Shown here: one piece after another, positions 34,564 through 43,724 of the stretch
Numbering within the stretch: position 1 is the stretch's first letter
Layout: each line of letters begins with the position of its first letter
Assembly: GCF_013340305.1 (NCBI RefSeq)
Contig: NZ_BLVP01000003.1
Coordinates: forward strand, 1-55,855
Source of the DNA: Desulfovibrio psychrotolerans
GTDB lineage: Bacteria > Desulfobacterota > Desulfovibrionia > Desulfovibrionales > Desulfovibrionaceae
DNA: 55,855 bases
Reading direction: 5' to 3'
Made by a program: the position numbers and the translations under genes
The notes under the pieces: model-generated
What the model was told of the DNA's origin: nothing
The model's input: the letters and a program-made list of their open reading frames with translations, nothing else
Databases searched by the model: none

Positions 34564-35157
34564 CTACTCCTCTATCTGCCTGTATGCGTTGATGATCGCG
34601 TCAATCAGGTCCTTCTTGGCGGCTGTCGTCAACTCGTCCGCAGTAAGGGAAACGCCCTTCAGCGACCGGGCAACCTGCCGCAACCTGCCCACGTTCATCT
34701 TCTTCAGTTGAGAAATTTCGTATCGTGCGGGCGTTGCTGCATCGCCCTTCCCTGCTGTCTTGCCCGCTGTCGTTTCGGGCACCTTCACACCATCAGCCGC
34801 AGGCACGGCTGCCTGCGCAGATGCCTTTACGGCAGGCCCCGCAGACGCGCAGCACACCGCAGCCTGCGCAGCGTCCGTAGCCGGATGCAGAGCCAGAATC
34901 GTTGCAATCTCCGCATCAGGGCGGGCAATGACATGCCCGGAAACAAGCGCCGCTCCGTCAATACGCCCTATGGCAGCCACCGCCGCTTCCACAGAAGCAC
35001 TCACGGCCGACACTTCACCCGCAACGGTTATGGTCACCAGACCGCCGCCCACCATATTCCGTTCCAGAAGCCGCACGTCCGCCGCCTTGAGCATGGCGTC
35101 CGCCCCTTCCACGGCTGCGAGCAGGCCTTTCGTCTCAATCAGTCCCAGTGCCGTCAT
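34564..35157 (-). CDS. BMC-H shell protein with SAP/Rho-N-like C-terminal extension
   Basis: About 197 residues from ATG 35157 (GGGGAGAAGACC upstream). Residues 1-90 are a BMC-H domain (ALGLIETKGLLAAVEGADAML; VGGGLVTITVAGEVSAV). A low-complexity Ala-rich linker of about 60 residues leads to a compact C-terminal helical domain (ISQLKKMNVGRLRQVARSL; LTADELTTAAKKDLIDAI) with the pattern of SAP/Rho-N-like domains. PduK has a comparable two-part layout with a different tail. The extension could bind nucleic acid, cargo or positioning factors. It ends 4 bases before cutF. Confidence 0.85.
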   Translation of the reverse strand: MTALGLIETKGLLAAVEGADAMLKAADVRLLERNMVGGGLVTITVAGEVSAVSASVEAAVAAIGRIDGAALVSGHVIARPDAEIATILALHPATDAAQAAVCCASAGPAVKASAQAAVPAADGVKVPETTAGKTAGKGDAATPARYEISQLKKMNVGRLRQVARSLKGVSLTADELTTAAKKDLIDAIINAYRQIEE

Positions 35158-35261
35158 GGTCTTCTCTCCCCGTGCGGGGTGCTCCCGCACTCCGCTCTCC
35201 GGCGTCCGCCCCCGTCAGGGGCGCATGCGCCTGTTGTTCCGTTGCTGCGCCGCGCTCTGCA

Positions 35262-36194
35262 CTAATGGCGGATAACCGTGACCTGAAAATCGTACTGCCC
35301 AAGCCGGGATTCTATCCGGTCCAGATCCGCGTCACTCAGGCCGCATTCCCCCTTCAGGGGATACTCCCAGCCCAGTTGGGCATATTTCCCCACTCCCATT
35401 TTGTGATAGGGAAGCAGGTCCACACCCTTGAAATTCTTGTATTCCTTATAGGGGCGAAGGAACTCGATCAGCTGTTCCAGCTCACCTTCACCGTCATTCA
35501 CACCCTTCAGCAGCGGCACCCGCACCTTCACGTTGTGCCTGCTTTCCAGCAGCCAGCGCAGGTTGGACAAAATGGTCTCGTTGCGCACTCCCGTCAGCTC
35601 GTAATGCCGTGCAGAATCCATGTGCTTCACGTCATAGAGGAACAGATCCGTGAACTCCGCCACCTTCTTCACCACTTCCGGGCGGGCGTAGCCGCAGGTT
35701 TCCAGCGCGGTGTGTATGCCCCGCTGCCTGCATGCCATGAGCAGGCTGCACGCTGCTTCCGGCTGCATAAGCACCTCGCCGCCGCCCAGCGTCACCCCAC
35801 CGCCGGACACCTCGTAAAACGGCCGGTCTTCCTCAATAATCTCCAGAAGTTCCGATATGGTCTTACTCTCACCCACCACCGCAAGGGCAGAAGCGTTGCA
35901 GGCCTGTTCACACTTGCGGCAGCCCACGCACTCGCGTCCGGCAACTATCTCATGCCGCCCGCTTCCCGGTGCCATCCGGTGAACCCCGGTGGGACAGACA
36001 GCAACACAGGCACCGCAGTCCACGCACAGGTTCCGCTTGTACAGCACCTGAAACTGCCGGACCTGCCCTTCGGGATTCGAACACCACACGCAACGCAGGG
36101 GACACCCCTTGAAGAACACCAGTGTCCGCACACCGGGACCGTCATACATGTTGTATTTCTGTATGTTGAAAATGAGTGCTTTTCTTTCAATCAC
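35262..36194 (-). CDS. cutD: Choline TMA-lyase activating enzyme CutD
   Basis: A 310-residue glycyl radical enzyme activase. The radical SAM motif CPLRCVWC near residues 31-38 follows YDGPGVRT. A ferredoxin-like insert with two clusters (CVDCGACVAVCP; CVGCRKCEQACN) comes next, as in activases of this subgroup. It uses SAM to make the Gly823 radical on CutC. The start is GTG 36194. It follows cutC by about 60 bases. Confidence 0.95.
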   Translation of the reverse strand: MIERKALIFNIQKYNMYDGPGVRTLVFFKGCPLRCVWCSNPEGQVRQFQVLYKRNLCVDCGACVAVCPTGVHRMAPGSGRHEIVAGRECVGCRKCEQACNASALAVVGESKTISELLEIIEEDRPFYEVSGGGVTLGGGEVLMQPEAACSLLMACRQRGIHTALETCGYARPEVVKKVAEFTDLFLYDVKHMDSARHYELTGVRNETILSNLRWLLESRHNVKVRVPLLKGVNDGEGELEQLIEFLRPYKEYKNFKGVDLLPYHKMGVGKYAQLGWEYPLKGECGLSDADLDRIESRLGQYDFQVTVIRH

Positions 36195-36257
36195 GGTGTC
36201 TTCTCTGTTGTTCCGTTTGTCGCGTCAGTGCCGAATCCCGAAGAGGCCCGATATCCG

Positions 36258-38804
36258 TTAAAGCGAATGCAGCATGGTTCTGCTGATAATCTCGTCCTGC
36301 ACGTCCTTGCACAGTTCCACAAAGAACGCGCTGTATCCGGCCACCCGCACCACAAGGTCGCGGTACTTTTCGGGATGCTTCTGGGCGTCCAGCAGCACCT
36401 CGTTATCCAGATAGTTGAACTGCATCTCACCGTTGCCCAGCATGCATGCCGTGCGGATAAGCGTGATGATGCCGTTCTCGCCTTCCGGCGTATCCAGCAG
36501 GCCGGACATGAGCTTGAAGTTGTGCACCATGCCTATGTTCATATTATCGTTGGCCATCTTGGAAACGGACTTGATAATGGCCGTGGGGCCCTTGTAGTCC
36601 GCACCCTGCGTGGGGCTTATGCCGTCGGAAAGGGGCATCCATGCCCGGCGTCCGTTGGCAGAGGCACCCAGCAACTGGCCGAAGGGAGTATTGTTGGAAA
36701 TGGAGAGCGTGCCGTGGCTCAGCACCGAATAGAGCGTCTTGAACTTGCGGTGCTCCTGCTCGGTAAAGTGCACAAGGTCCGCCGCGATAAGGTCGGCATA
36801 GTCGTCGTCGTTGCCGTACTTGGGCGCGGCAAGGCAGTCTGCCAGCATCTGCTCGTGGCCCTCAAAGTTGGCCTTCAGGGCTTCGTTCATCTGGGCAAGG
36901 GTGTACTTTTTGTCTTCGTAGACCAGCTTGCGGATGGCGGCCATGGAGTCCACATAGGTGGCAAGTCCGCTCCACACCACGCCGGGGCCGAAGTTGTACA
37001 TGGCACCGCCGGAGGCAACGTCGCGGCCAGATTCCATGCAGCCTTCGTACATGATGGACATAAGCGGCTTGGGAGCCAGATCACGGTGCACGCGCTGCGA
37101 AATCACCGTGGCAACGCTGGACCACTTGGTGATGTAGCGAATCTGCTCCTTCACGGCGGCTTCAAACTTCTCGTAGGTGTCAAACTGCTCCAGCGGCCCC
37201 ATGTCCGGGCAAACCTTCTTGCCGTACCACAGCGGCACGCCGTGGTTGAGCACCAGCTCGATGCAGATGGGCCACTGCGTATACGCGGTGGAGGTCCACT
37301 GATACAGGCGGCCGGACTTCTGAGGCTCCACGCAGCCCATAAGGCAGTAGTCGCGGGCATCTTCCATGGAAACGCCCTTGGCCAGCATCATCTTTATGTG
37401 CGCATCGTCAAAGTGCACGGCGGGAAAGCCCATGCCGGAGCGGATAACATCCACGATCTTCTTCAGATACTTCAGCGGCGACCTGTTGTGCACGCGGGTG
37501 GCAAGCGAAGGCTGGTAGATGCGCACGTGGCGCACGGCGTCCATGAGCAGATAGGTCAGGTCGTTGGTGGCATCGCGCCCGTCACGGGTCACGCCGCCCA
37601 CGCACATGTTCACGAACGGCTGGTATCCCGCAAAGAACTTGGACCCGCCTTCGCTGGTTATCCACATCATTTCGGACATCTTGATGAGCATGCAGCCCGC
37701 AAGGTCAAACGCCTCGTACTCGCTCAGACGGCCCGAATCGATATCCGCCCGGTAGAAGGGATACATGTACTGGTCCACACGGCCAATGGACATACCCGTC
37801 TGGTTTTCTTCCACCACCAGCAGCGATTCAATGGTCCACACGGCCTGAATGGCTTCCCAGAAGTTGGTGGGCGCGTGCGCGGGAACCCGCGCATTCACTT
37901 CAGATATCTTCAGCAGCTCAGCCTTGCGCCGGGGGTCGGTTTCCTTGGCGGCAAGTTCGGCTGCGTACTGCGACATGCGGCGCGCATAGATCATCACGCC
38001 TTCGGCGGTGTCGATGACAGACTTGTAGAAGTAGATCTTCTCGATATCGTCCGGGTTCTCGTAATCCAGATGTTCCAGATGCTCGCGGGCTTCACGCTGA
38101 ATATCCAGCATCCCCTTCTTCATCAGAATCACGTCATAGCCGGGGTTGGAGTCGCCCCCGCCGTTCACGGCGTGGTAGGAGCAGTCAGAAACATACGACT
38201 CGCCGGAAAGCTCCCACAGTCCCGCCTCGCGGTACTGGCTTTCGCAGTATTCGTCCACGGACTGGCTCTTCCAGAAGGGGAAGATTTCCTCGCGCATGAT
38301 GCGCTTGTCTTCATCGGAAATGTAGAAAGGGTCCTGCGGGCGGCTGCCAATGGTATCCATCTCGGCTTCCATCCAGCGCCATGCGATGTCGGGAGAAAAC
38401 GCCCCTGCGCGCGGTGCGCCGTTGGGTGCGCCCACGATGAGTTCGTGGTCCTGAATAACCAGCGGCGCGGTTTCGCAGCAATACCGGAAGCTCTTGCCCC
38501 GCAGCAGAACCTTGGGCATGCCCGGATTTTCCTTGGCAATCTTGGTGATGGCCCGGGCACGGTGGGTCGTTACGCTGGGAACGTGCTTAAGGAAATTCTC
38601 CTTCAGCCGGACATGGCGCTCCGTGGGTCCGTCAGGAATCCCGCCGGCAACCGCAGAAGCGGCAGCATACGGCGCGGCGGCAGGCTGGCTGCGGACAATC
38701 TCTGCGGAAACGCCTTCGAATATCTTGCGCAGCGAGGCACGTTCCGCCGGGGTCAGGTTCTTTGTAGCCTCTGCGAGCTTGGTTGAAAAATCGTGAAGAT
38801 CCAC
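36258..38804 (-). CDS. cutC: Choline trimethylamine-lyase CutC
   Basis: An 848-residue glycyl radical enzyme that cleaves choline to trimethylamine and acetaldehyde. Key residues are all present: Cys491 and Glu493 in GCVEPQ, the choline-binding Asp218 in [10 protein letters not shown], and Gly823 in RVAGYS. They sit at +2 relative to the Desulfovibrio alaskensis enzyme (C489, E491, D216, G821), which sets this apart from diol dehydratases and pyruvate formate-lyase. It is the short form of about 850 residues and lacks the long N-terminal extension of enterobacterial type II CutC. The start is GTG 38804 with GGGAGG seven bases upstream. The N-terminal helix may target it to the compartment. 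Confidence 0.97.
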   Translation of the reverse strand: MDLHDFSTKLAEATKNLTPAERASLRKIFEGVSAEIVRSQPAAAPYAAASAVAGGIPDGPTERHVRLKENFLKHVPSVTTHRARAITKIAKENPGMPKVLLRGKSFRYCCETAPLVIQDHELIVGAPNGAPRAGAFSPDIAWRWMEAEMDTIGSRPQDPFYISDEDKRIMREEIFPFWKSQSVDEYCESQYREAGLWELSGESYVSDCSYHAVNGGGDSNPGYDVILMKKGMLDIQREAREHLEHLDYENPDDIEKIYFYKSVIDTAEGVMIYARRMSQYAAELAAKETDPRRKAELLKISEVNARVPAHAPTNFWEAIQAVWTIESLLVVEENQTGMSIGRVDQYMYPFYRADIDSGRLSEYEAFDLAGCMLIKMSEMMWITSEGGSKFFAGYQPFVNMCVGGVTRDGRDATNDLTYLLMDAVRHVRIYQPSLATRVHNRSPLKYLKKIVDVIRSGMGFPAVHFDDAHIKMMLAKGVSMEDARDYCLMGCVEPQKSGRLYQWTSTAYTQWPICIELVLNHGVPLWYGKKVCPDMGPLEQFDTYEKFEAAVKEQIRYITKWSSVATVISQRVHRDLAPKPLMSIMYEGCMESGRDVASGGAMYNFGPGVVWSGLATYVDSMAAIRKLVYEDKKYTLAQMNEALKANFEGHEQMLADCLAAPKYGNDDDYADLIAADLVHFTEQEHRKFKTLYSVLSHGTLSISNNTPFGQLLGASANGRRAWMPLSDGISPTQGADYKGPTAIIKSVSKMANDNMNIGMVHNFKLMSGLLDTPEGENGIITLIRTACMLGNGEMQFNYLDNEVLLDAQKHPEKYRDLVVRVAGYSAFFVELCKDVQDEIISRTMLHSL

Positions 38805-38825
38805 TTTGCATCCTCCCTTTATCAG

Positions 38826-40388
38826 CTATTGACCATCACCTGAAGCAGAGCCGTCCATGGCGCGGATGGCTTCCTGCAGCAGCCGGTGCAATGCCTGCAT
38901 CTGTATGGAATTACAGTCTTCCTTGTTCAAAATATCTGCCTGCCCCGTAGCCGCCAAATCTCCGGCTGTCACTCCGGCTGTCGCTCCGGCTGCCGTTCCG
39001 GGCGCAGTGCCGTTCGCATAATGGGTGCCGTCCATGTCCCGCACGCCGTATCCCACCCTGCGCGTGTACACGAGGTGCAGCGGAGAAACGTTGTCCGAGG
39101 TGATGCCCTGCCCGGTGGAACCGCTGCCCAGGGTCATGGAGGGGAAAAGATTGGTGGTCGCGCCCATGCCGCCAAAGGTGGAAGGCGTGTTAACCAGCAG
39201 CCGCGCAACCGGTTTGCGCAACGCAAACTGCCGTATGACTTCCTCATCTCTGGAGTGGATGACCAGCGTGTGGGCGCTGCGTTCGTGCACCAGCAGTTCA
39301 ATGCACTTCTCGCAGGCATGCATCCAGTCGTCTTCCACGTACAGGGCAAGCACAGGGCAAAGCAGTTCGCGGCAGTAGGGGTCAGAAACGGAAACATACC
39401 TGCGGTCCGCCACAAGCACAGTGGTTTCTTCCGGCACGCAAAACCCTGCCCGGCGGGCAAGGGCAGCAGGCGCAAGGCCCACCATGGCAGGATTCCTCCT
39501 GCCATCCGCGCAGAAGAATAACGCGCCCAGCCGGTGCGATTCCTCTTCAGACATGAAATACGCCCCGTTCTCCCGCAGTGCCCGGCGCACCTCCTGCTCA
39601 ATGCAGGCGTCCGCCACAATGGACTGCTCCGCCGAAGAGGCGATACCGTTATCAAAGGTCTTGCTGGCAATGATATCCCGCACCGCGCGGTTCACGTCCG
39701 CCGTGCGCTCAATAAAGGCGGGACCGTGCCCCGTGCCGCCGCAGATGACGGACTTGCCCGCATCACGCGCTTCGCGCACCATGCCCGGCACCCCGGTCAC
39801 CATGACCAGCGATACCGCAGGGTGCCGCATCAGCTCGCGCGTGCCGCTCCGGGTAACCGTGTCCAGATAGGCAAGGGCGCCTTCGGGCAGACCGTGAGCA
39901 TAGGCGGCAGTGGCCATAATCCCCAGCACCTTGCCTATGCTGCCGCACGCGCGGGGGTGCGGGGAAAAGATGATGGCGTTGCCGGACTTGATGGCGATAA
40001 GGGCATTGTGAATGGTGGTGGAAACCGGACTGGTCACAGGGCAAAGGGAAACAACCACTCCCACGGGCACGCCGATATCCAGCAGACGCCGCTCCCGGTC
40101 CTCGCCTATCACGCCCACGCACCGCATGCCCCGCAACCGCATGCGCACGGTGTCGCACACAAAGCGGTTTTTCAGGTACTTGTCCTGCCATCTGCCATAG
40201 CCGGTTTCTTCCTGCGACTGTACGGCAAGCGCACGCACATGCCCTTCCACGGCATCGGCCATGGCTTCCACTATGGCATCCAGCCGCTCCTGCGTGAACG
40301 CGGCAAGCCGCCGCTGCGCCTCAAAGGCGTTCTCGGCCAGAATTCTGGCCTTCTGCATGGAGAGCAGGTCGCTGTCGACTATCATCAT
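38826..40388 (-). CDS. Aldehyde dehydrogenase homologue lacking catalytic Cys
   Basis: A 520-residue homologue of the CoA-acylating dehydrogenase encoded by cutF, aligned throughout (EETGYGRWQDK; PVTSPVSTTIHNALIAIKSGNA; NTPSTFGGMGATTNLFPS). At the active site it has FDNGIASSAEQS where CutF has FDNGTVCASEQS, so the nucleophile Cys is replaced by Ser251. It therefore may be non-catalytic, structural or altered in chemistry. The C-terminus has a TAG-type repeat linker and an amphipathic helix (QMQALHRLLQEAIRAM) like an encapsulation peptide. It is placed directly before cutC. Confidence 0.88.
   Translation of the reverse strand: MMIVDSDLLSMQKARILAENAFEAQRRLAAFTQERLDAIVEAMADAVEGHVRALAVQSQEETGYGRWQDKYLKNRFVCDTVRMRLRGMRCVGVIGEDRERRLLDIGVPVGVVVSLCPVTSPVSTTIHNALIAIKSGNAIIFSPHPRACGSIGKVLGIMATAAYAHGLPEGALAYLDTVTRSGTRELMRHPAVSLVMVTGVPGMVREARDAGKSVICGGTGHGPAFIERTADVNRAVRDIIASKTFDNGIASSAEQSIVADACIEQEVRRALRENGAYFMSEEESHRLGALFFCADGRRNPAMVGLAPAALARRAGFCVPEETTVLVADRRYVSVSDPYCRELLCPVLALYVEDDWMHACEKCIELLVHERSAHTLVIHSRDEEVIRQFALRKPVARLLVNTPSTFGGMGATTNLFPSMTLGSGSTGQGITSDNVSPLHLVYTRRVGYGVRDMDGTHYANGTAPGTAAGATAGVTAGDLAATGQADILNKEDCNSIQMQALHRLLQEAIRAMDGSASGDGQ
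38955..39000 (-). repeat. In-frame 12-bp repeat in linker of the second dehydrogenase
   Basis: About three units of TCCGGCTGTCRC (plus strand) encode TAAGATAGVTAGD between the catalytic fold and the C-terminal helix, matching in position the GQTH repeat in CutF. Confidence 0.6.
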
Positions 40389-40496
40389 GCACCCCTCAAC
40401 CCTTCACCGCGTCTTCGCACGGCTGCGCACACCACCACCGTCCGCCTGTCCGCCCCTTGCAGGCCGGAACCGCAAAACGCATTTGCCAACAGCCTG

Positions 40497-41114
40497 CTAG
40501 GCCAGCAGGTTTTCCAGAGCGTACCGCTTGGTAATCTTCATCAGGTCGGGATGGGGCGTGGGAATGACCAGCTTGCTGTACACATTGGCCCCCATGGCTT
40601 CCACAGCCTTCACACCCGCTTCAACAGCGGACACGCAGGCGGCCACATCGCCCTGAACCAGAACGGAAATATACCCGGAGGCAACGTTCTCGTACCCGAT
40701 GAGTTCCACATCCGCCGTCTTGAGCATGGCGTCTGCAGCCTCAAGCACGTACACAATGCCAAAGGTCTCGATAAGGCCCATAGCCCGCGGTCTGCCTGTC
40801 GGCTCTGCATCGGCGTCATCCCCGCCCACACCGTGCACGGAAACAATGTCGCCCACCGGACGGATGGGACGCGGCATCACGTTGCAGGCCGTCATCTTGC
40901 CCACTTCCGCCGCAGCCGCTGCACCGGCATCCACCGATGCCTGCACCGCTCCCACATCCCCCTTGACCATAATGGTCACAAGCGTGGACCCCACGTTCTC
41001 GTAGGCTATCAACTGCACGTTGGCTGCCTTCAGCATCCTGTCCGCCGCGCCTATGGCGGGCACCATCCCCAGCGTCTCGACAAGTCCGAGCGCCTCTTCG
41101 CCGTAGTACCTCAT
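40497..41114 (-). CDS. Tandem-BMC (BMC-T) shell protein
   Basis: A 205-residue protein with two BMC domains ([21 protein letters not shown] from about 8; [21 protein letters not shown] from about 112) joined by an acidic linker. It lacks the PduT-type Cys loop. Such trimers often have a large gated pore for substrates or cofactors. It is the first gene of the operon, with GGGAG before the ATG and the MerR-type promoter about 100 bases upstream. Confidence 0.92.
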   Translation of the reverse strand: MRYYGEEALGLVETLGMVPAIGAADRMLKAANVQLIAYENVGSTLVTIMVKGDVGAVQASVDAGAAAAAEVGKMTACNVMPRPIRPVGDIVSVHGVGGDDADAEPTGRPRAMGLIETFGIVYVLEAADAMLKTADVELIGYENVASGYISVLVQGDVAACVSAVEAGVKAVEAMGANVYSKLVIPTPHPDLMKITKRYALENLLA

Positions 41115-41213
41115 ATAGTCTCCCTTACCGCTGCAACTTGTGTCGTTGTCTGAAAAAGCACCCCGGCTCCAAACGTTCCAAGCGTTCCGGCCCTAAAGTG
41201 CCTACTGTGTGCT

Positions 41214-41245
41214 ACCCTACCCCTTCCCCCATAGGGGAAAGTCAA
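41214..41245 (-). promoter_or_regulatory. MerR-type promoter of the choline microcompartment operon
   Basis: On the minus strand the -35 TTGACT (41245-41240) is followed at once by the dyad TTCCCC-TATG-GGGGAA (41239-41224). A -10-like TAGGGT (41219-41214) lies 20 bases after the -35. Long 19-20-base spacers with a dyad between the boxes are the hallmark of MerR-regulated promoters. The same dyad is found in the divergent promoter. Confidence 0.7.
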
Positions 41246-41742
41246 CACCCTTTTTCAAAAACATGTGAAAATTTTATTTATGGCCGTAATCATTGCTCTT
41301 CCGCACGCAGAACTGCGTAAAAATCCTTGTCCGGAAGGGTAAAAGAACCCTCCCGTCCCCGCTCATCAGCACGCCAACGCTCCCCGTAAGGGCAATGGAC
41401 TCACCGCCATCCACGCGTTACCGGCGGATATTGCTATTTTTTTCACAAAGCCTGTAATGTTCCGGCCCAGCCCAAGTACCGGACAGAACGCGGCTCATGC
41501 CCCGCAAACAGGGCCGCATAAGCGCCGCACAGCGGCTTCAGGCGCTCTGGGAAAGCACAAAAATGATGCTTCCCGTTGGGGCAAGGTCGGGTACTGCAAA
41601 CAACAAAAGCACAGCCACACAATCGTCACAACATTCTGAATTAAAAAGAAATATCACATATCAACAATTCGAACCTGCATCCTTTCACGGTACAGTTCAT
41701 CCCCAGGTTCCTTGCAGACAGGCACACTGTGCCAATTTCGCG
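41246..41742. other. Intergenic region between the divergent operons
   Basis: About 500 bases between the two MerR-type promoters show no convincing gene. There is an AT-rich tract near 41255-41295 and another near 41625-41670. I see no further repeat of the TTCCCC dyad. Confidence 0.5.
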
Positions 41743-41773
41743 TTGACCTTCCCCTTAAGGGGAATGCTATGAC
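41743..41773 (+). promoter_or_regulatory. MerR-type promoter of the transporter operon
   Basis: The -35 TTGACC (41743-41748) is followed directly by a perfect 16-bp palindrome TTCCCCTTAAGGGGAA (41749-41764). The -10 TATGAC (41768-41773) gives a 19-base spacer. The layout is that of MerR-family activated promoters. Confidence 0.75.
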
Positions 41774-41890
41774 CATAATGCGGAGTACTTTGTGGACACG
41801 CAGTGAGCACACCAAGGGCACGCAGGGGGCATAAGGGTTTAGGTCGGAAGTTATTTTTCCATAGACTACAACAGGTTCAGGGAGGAGCTC

Positions 41891-42988
41891 ATGGCTCAGA
41901 CACTGGTGATGGGTAACCCGGCGGCGGTAGCCGCCAAAAACAAGCTGGCAGCCGACTTCCGGAAAAAGGGCATCATCATCGCCCTGCTTTCCGGCCTGCT
42001 GTACGGATTTTACACAGCGTTCATGACGCTGGGCATGTCGCTTGGCATTTGGGTGGAATGGTACGGAGAGAATTCCGGCCTGTCGGCCTTTGCCGTCATG
42101 TTCCTGCTCAGCGCCATCGGCGCCGCCACAACGGACACATGCAGCGCAATATGGGCCATGAGCATAGCCAAGGCACGCGGCAGATTCGGTGACTTTGTGC
42201 GGTGCATAAAGACCAAGCCCGGTCTGGTCATGGTTGCCGCAGCCGTCATCGGCGGTCCGCTGGCAAGCACCGCATATGTTGTTGGTCTGCAGCAGGCGGG
42301 TTCCATTGTGGTGCCCATCAGCGCACTCTGCCCCGCCGTGGGCGCCATTCTGGGCAAGTTCCTGTTCAAGCAGCAGCTTAACGCCCGCATGATGCTCGGC
42401 ATATCCATCTGCTTCTTTGCCAGCTTCCTCATCGGCAGCACCGGTCTGGGCGAAGATGCGCCCGCCAACCTGCTTGTCGGCATTCTTTTCGGCTTCATCG
42501 CCGCCATATGCTGGGGCATAGAAGGCTGCGTCTGCGGATACGGCACCTCCATGATCGACCCCGAGGTGGGCATTACCATCCGTCAGGTCACCGCCGGCGT
42601 ATCCAACCTCATCATCCTCGTGCCCCTTTTCGGCATCATCTCCGGTGTAGACGCCTTCGGCATGGTCGCCCAGTCCTTCACAGACATGAACGCCCTCCCG
42701 TGGTTCATTCTGGCGGGACTCAGCGCCTATCTCACCTTCATGTTCTGGTACAAGGGCAACGCCATGTCCGGCGCAGCCCTCGGCATGTCCTGCAACGGCA
42801 CCTTCTCCTTCTGGGGCCCCTTCTGCTGCTGGATTGTGCTCGGCGTCCTCTTCGGGTTCGAGGGCTGGTCCATGCCGCCCATCGCCTGGGCTGCGGCAGT
42901 GATCATGGTCATCGGCATATTCATCATTGCCATGAACCCCATGGACCTGTTCAAAAAGAAGAACGGAGGCGCGCATGAAGCCGCTTAA
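41891..42988 (+). CDS. DMT-type 10-TM transporter of the choline locus
   Basis: A 365-residue membrane protein with about ten hydrophobic segments and the layout of the drug/metabolite transporter superfamily (two EamA-like halves). GGGAGGAG precedes the ATG. Promoter sharing with the cut operon suggests that it moves the substrate (choline) or a product such as trimethylamine or ethanolamine-like compounds. Direction and substrate are not readable. The Cys- and Trp-rich loops (CWGIEGCVCGYG; FWGPFCCW) are distinctive. It overlaps the next small gene by 14 bases. Confidence 0.75.
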   Translation: MAQTLVMGNPAAVAAKNKLAADFRKKGIIIALLSGLLYGFYTAFMTLGMSLGIWVEWYGENSGLSAFAVMFLLSAIGAATTDTCSAIWAMSIAKARGRFGDFVRCIKTKPGLVMVAAAVIGGPLASTAYVVGLQQAGSIVVPISALCPAVGAILGKFLFKQQLNARMMLGISICFFASFLIGSTGLGEDAPANLLVGILFGFIAAICWGIEGCVCGYGTSMIDPEVGITIRQVTAGVSNLIILVPLFGIISGVDAFGMVAQSFTDMNALPWFILAGLSAYLTFMFWYKGNAMSGAALGMSCNGTFSFWGPFCCWIVLGVLFGFEGWSMPPIAWAAAVIMVIGIFIIAMNPMDLFKKKNGGAHEAA

Positions 42989-43241
42989 CTACGCCATTCT
43001 TAAATTCTTCACCAAGGTGGAAGAAGCCTGCGCAGACGATGTGATGAACGCCCTGCGCGACCAGTACGGCCATTTTGCCGCCTTCAAAAAGCATTCAGTC
43101 ATCAATGCGCTGATGACGGCAGAGGCAAACGGCCTGCTGGAAGAAACACGGTTCGATCTGGACAGCGCCAACGACCTGCGGGTGTACTACCGCGCCCATG
43201 AAGAAGGCGCGGCCACCATAAATCGCTACATCACTGACTAA
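42975..43241 (+). CDS. Small winged-helix-like protein coupled to transporter
   Basis: An 88-residue soluble protein overlapping the transporter gene by 14 bases, so translation is coupled. The pattern (LKFFTKVEEACADDVMNALRDQYG; HSVINALMTAEANGLLEETRFDL; LRVYYRAHEEG) looks like a small winged helix with a terminal beta hairpin. It may regulate the locus or the transporter. I do not recognise the family. Confidence 0.7.
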   Translation: MKPLNYAILKFFTKVEEACADDVMNALRDQYGHFAAFKKHSVINALMTAEANGLLEETRFDLDSANDLRVYYRAHEEGAATINRYITD

Positions 43242-43256
43242 TCGCGACAGACATAC

Positions 43257-43294
43257 AAAAGGGGCTGCCTCACAACGGGGCGGCCCCTTTTCGG
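43257..43294 (+). terminator. Rho-independent terminator of the transporter operon
   Basis: AAAAGGGGCTGCC (43257-43269) pairs with GGCGGCCCCTTTT (43279-43291) around a 9-base loop, 16 bases after the stop of the small gene. A-rich and T-rich flanks suit termination in either direction. Confidence 0.85.
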
Positions 43295-43724
43295 ATAAAA
43301 ACCCTCTGGCAGCAAAGGCGCACACGGCACATCCGGGCCAGGATGGAAAAGACATGCACAGCTTGGTATCCCCGGTAGCAACCGTATGGGGCGGCGTGCC
43401 TTCCGCAGGAGCAAACAGATTGCGCAACGCGGCAGGCTGCAACAGCACGGCAGGTGCCACGATTCCGCACCGGGCAAAGCCCATTCCCGCCGGAGCCGCT
43501 GCACCGCAAGGATGACGTTCAGAGGATTGTTCTGTACACTGCCTGTCCATACGCTGTGATCGCCCGCCCCCTTTCCGCATCGGCGGATATTCCTCCGGGG
43601 GGCGGCTGCCGCAAGGGGAAGCGAGCAACCGGGACGGATTCCGCTCTCAGGGCATTCCGGCGATAGACACCTGTCGCGTTCCACGCCGCCACGCGGCAAA
43701 GGCGACCGTTGAGGAGACACTTCC
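43295..43724. other. Intergenic region upstream of the MerR gene
   Basis: About 430 GC-rich bases with no supported gene. No TTCCCC-N4-GGGGAA dyad is present, so the regulator does not appear to control its own promoter through that site. Confidence 0.45.

Noticed and set aside
35148-38786. Very long plus-strand open frame (1212 codons) opposite cutC and cutD
   Set aside because: It mirrors the codon structure of the well-supported cutC and cutD genes and has no recognisable protein similarity; it is an antisense by-product of high GC.
36258-38804. Glycyl radical enzyme could be a diol dehydratase or hydroxyproline dehydratase
   Set aside because: Choline-binding Asp218 and the GCVEPQ context match CutC positions with a constant +2 offset.
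16396-39000. Could the short tandem repeats be CRISPR arrays?
   Set aside because: Units are 12 bp, contiguous without spacers and in frame within genes; no cas genes are present.
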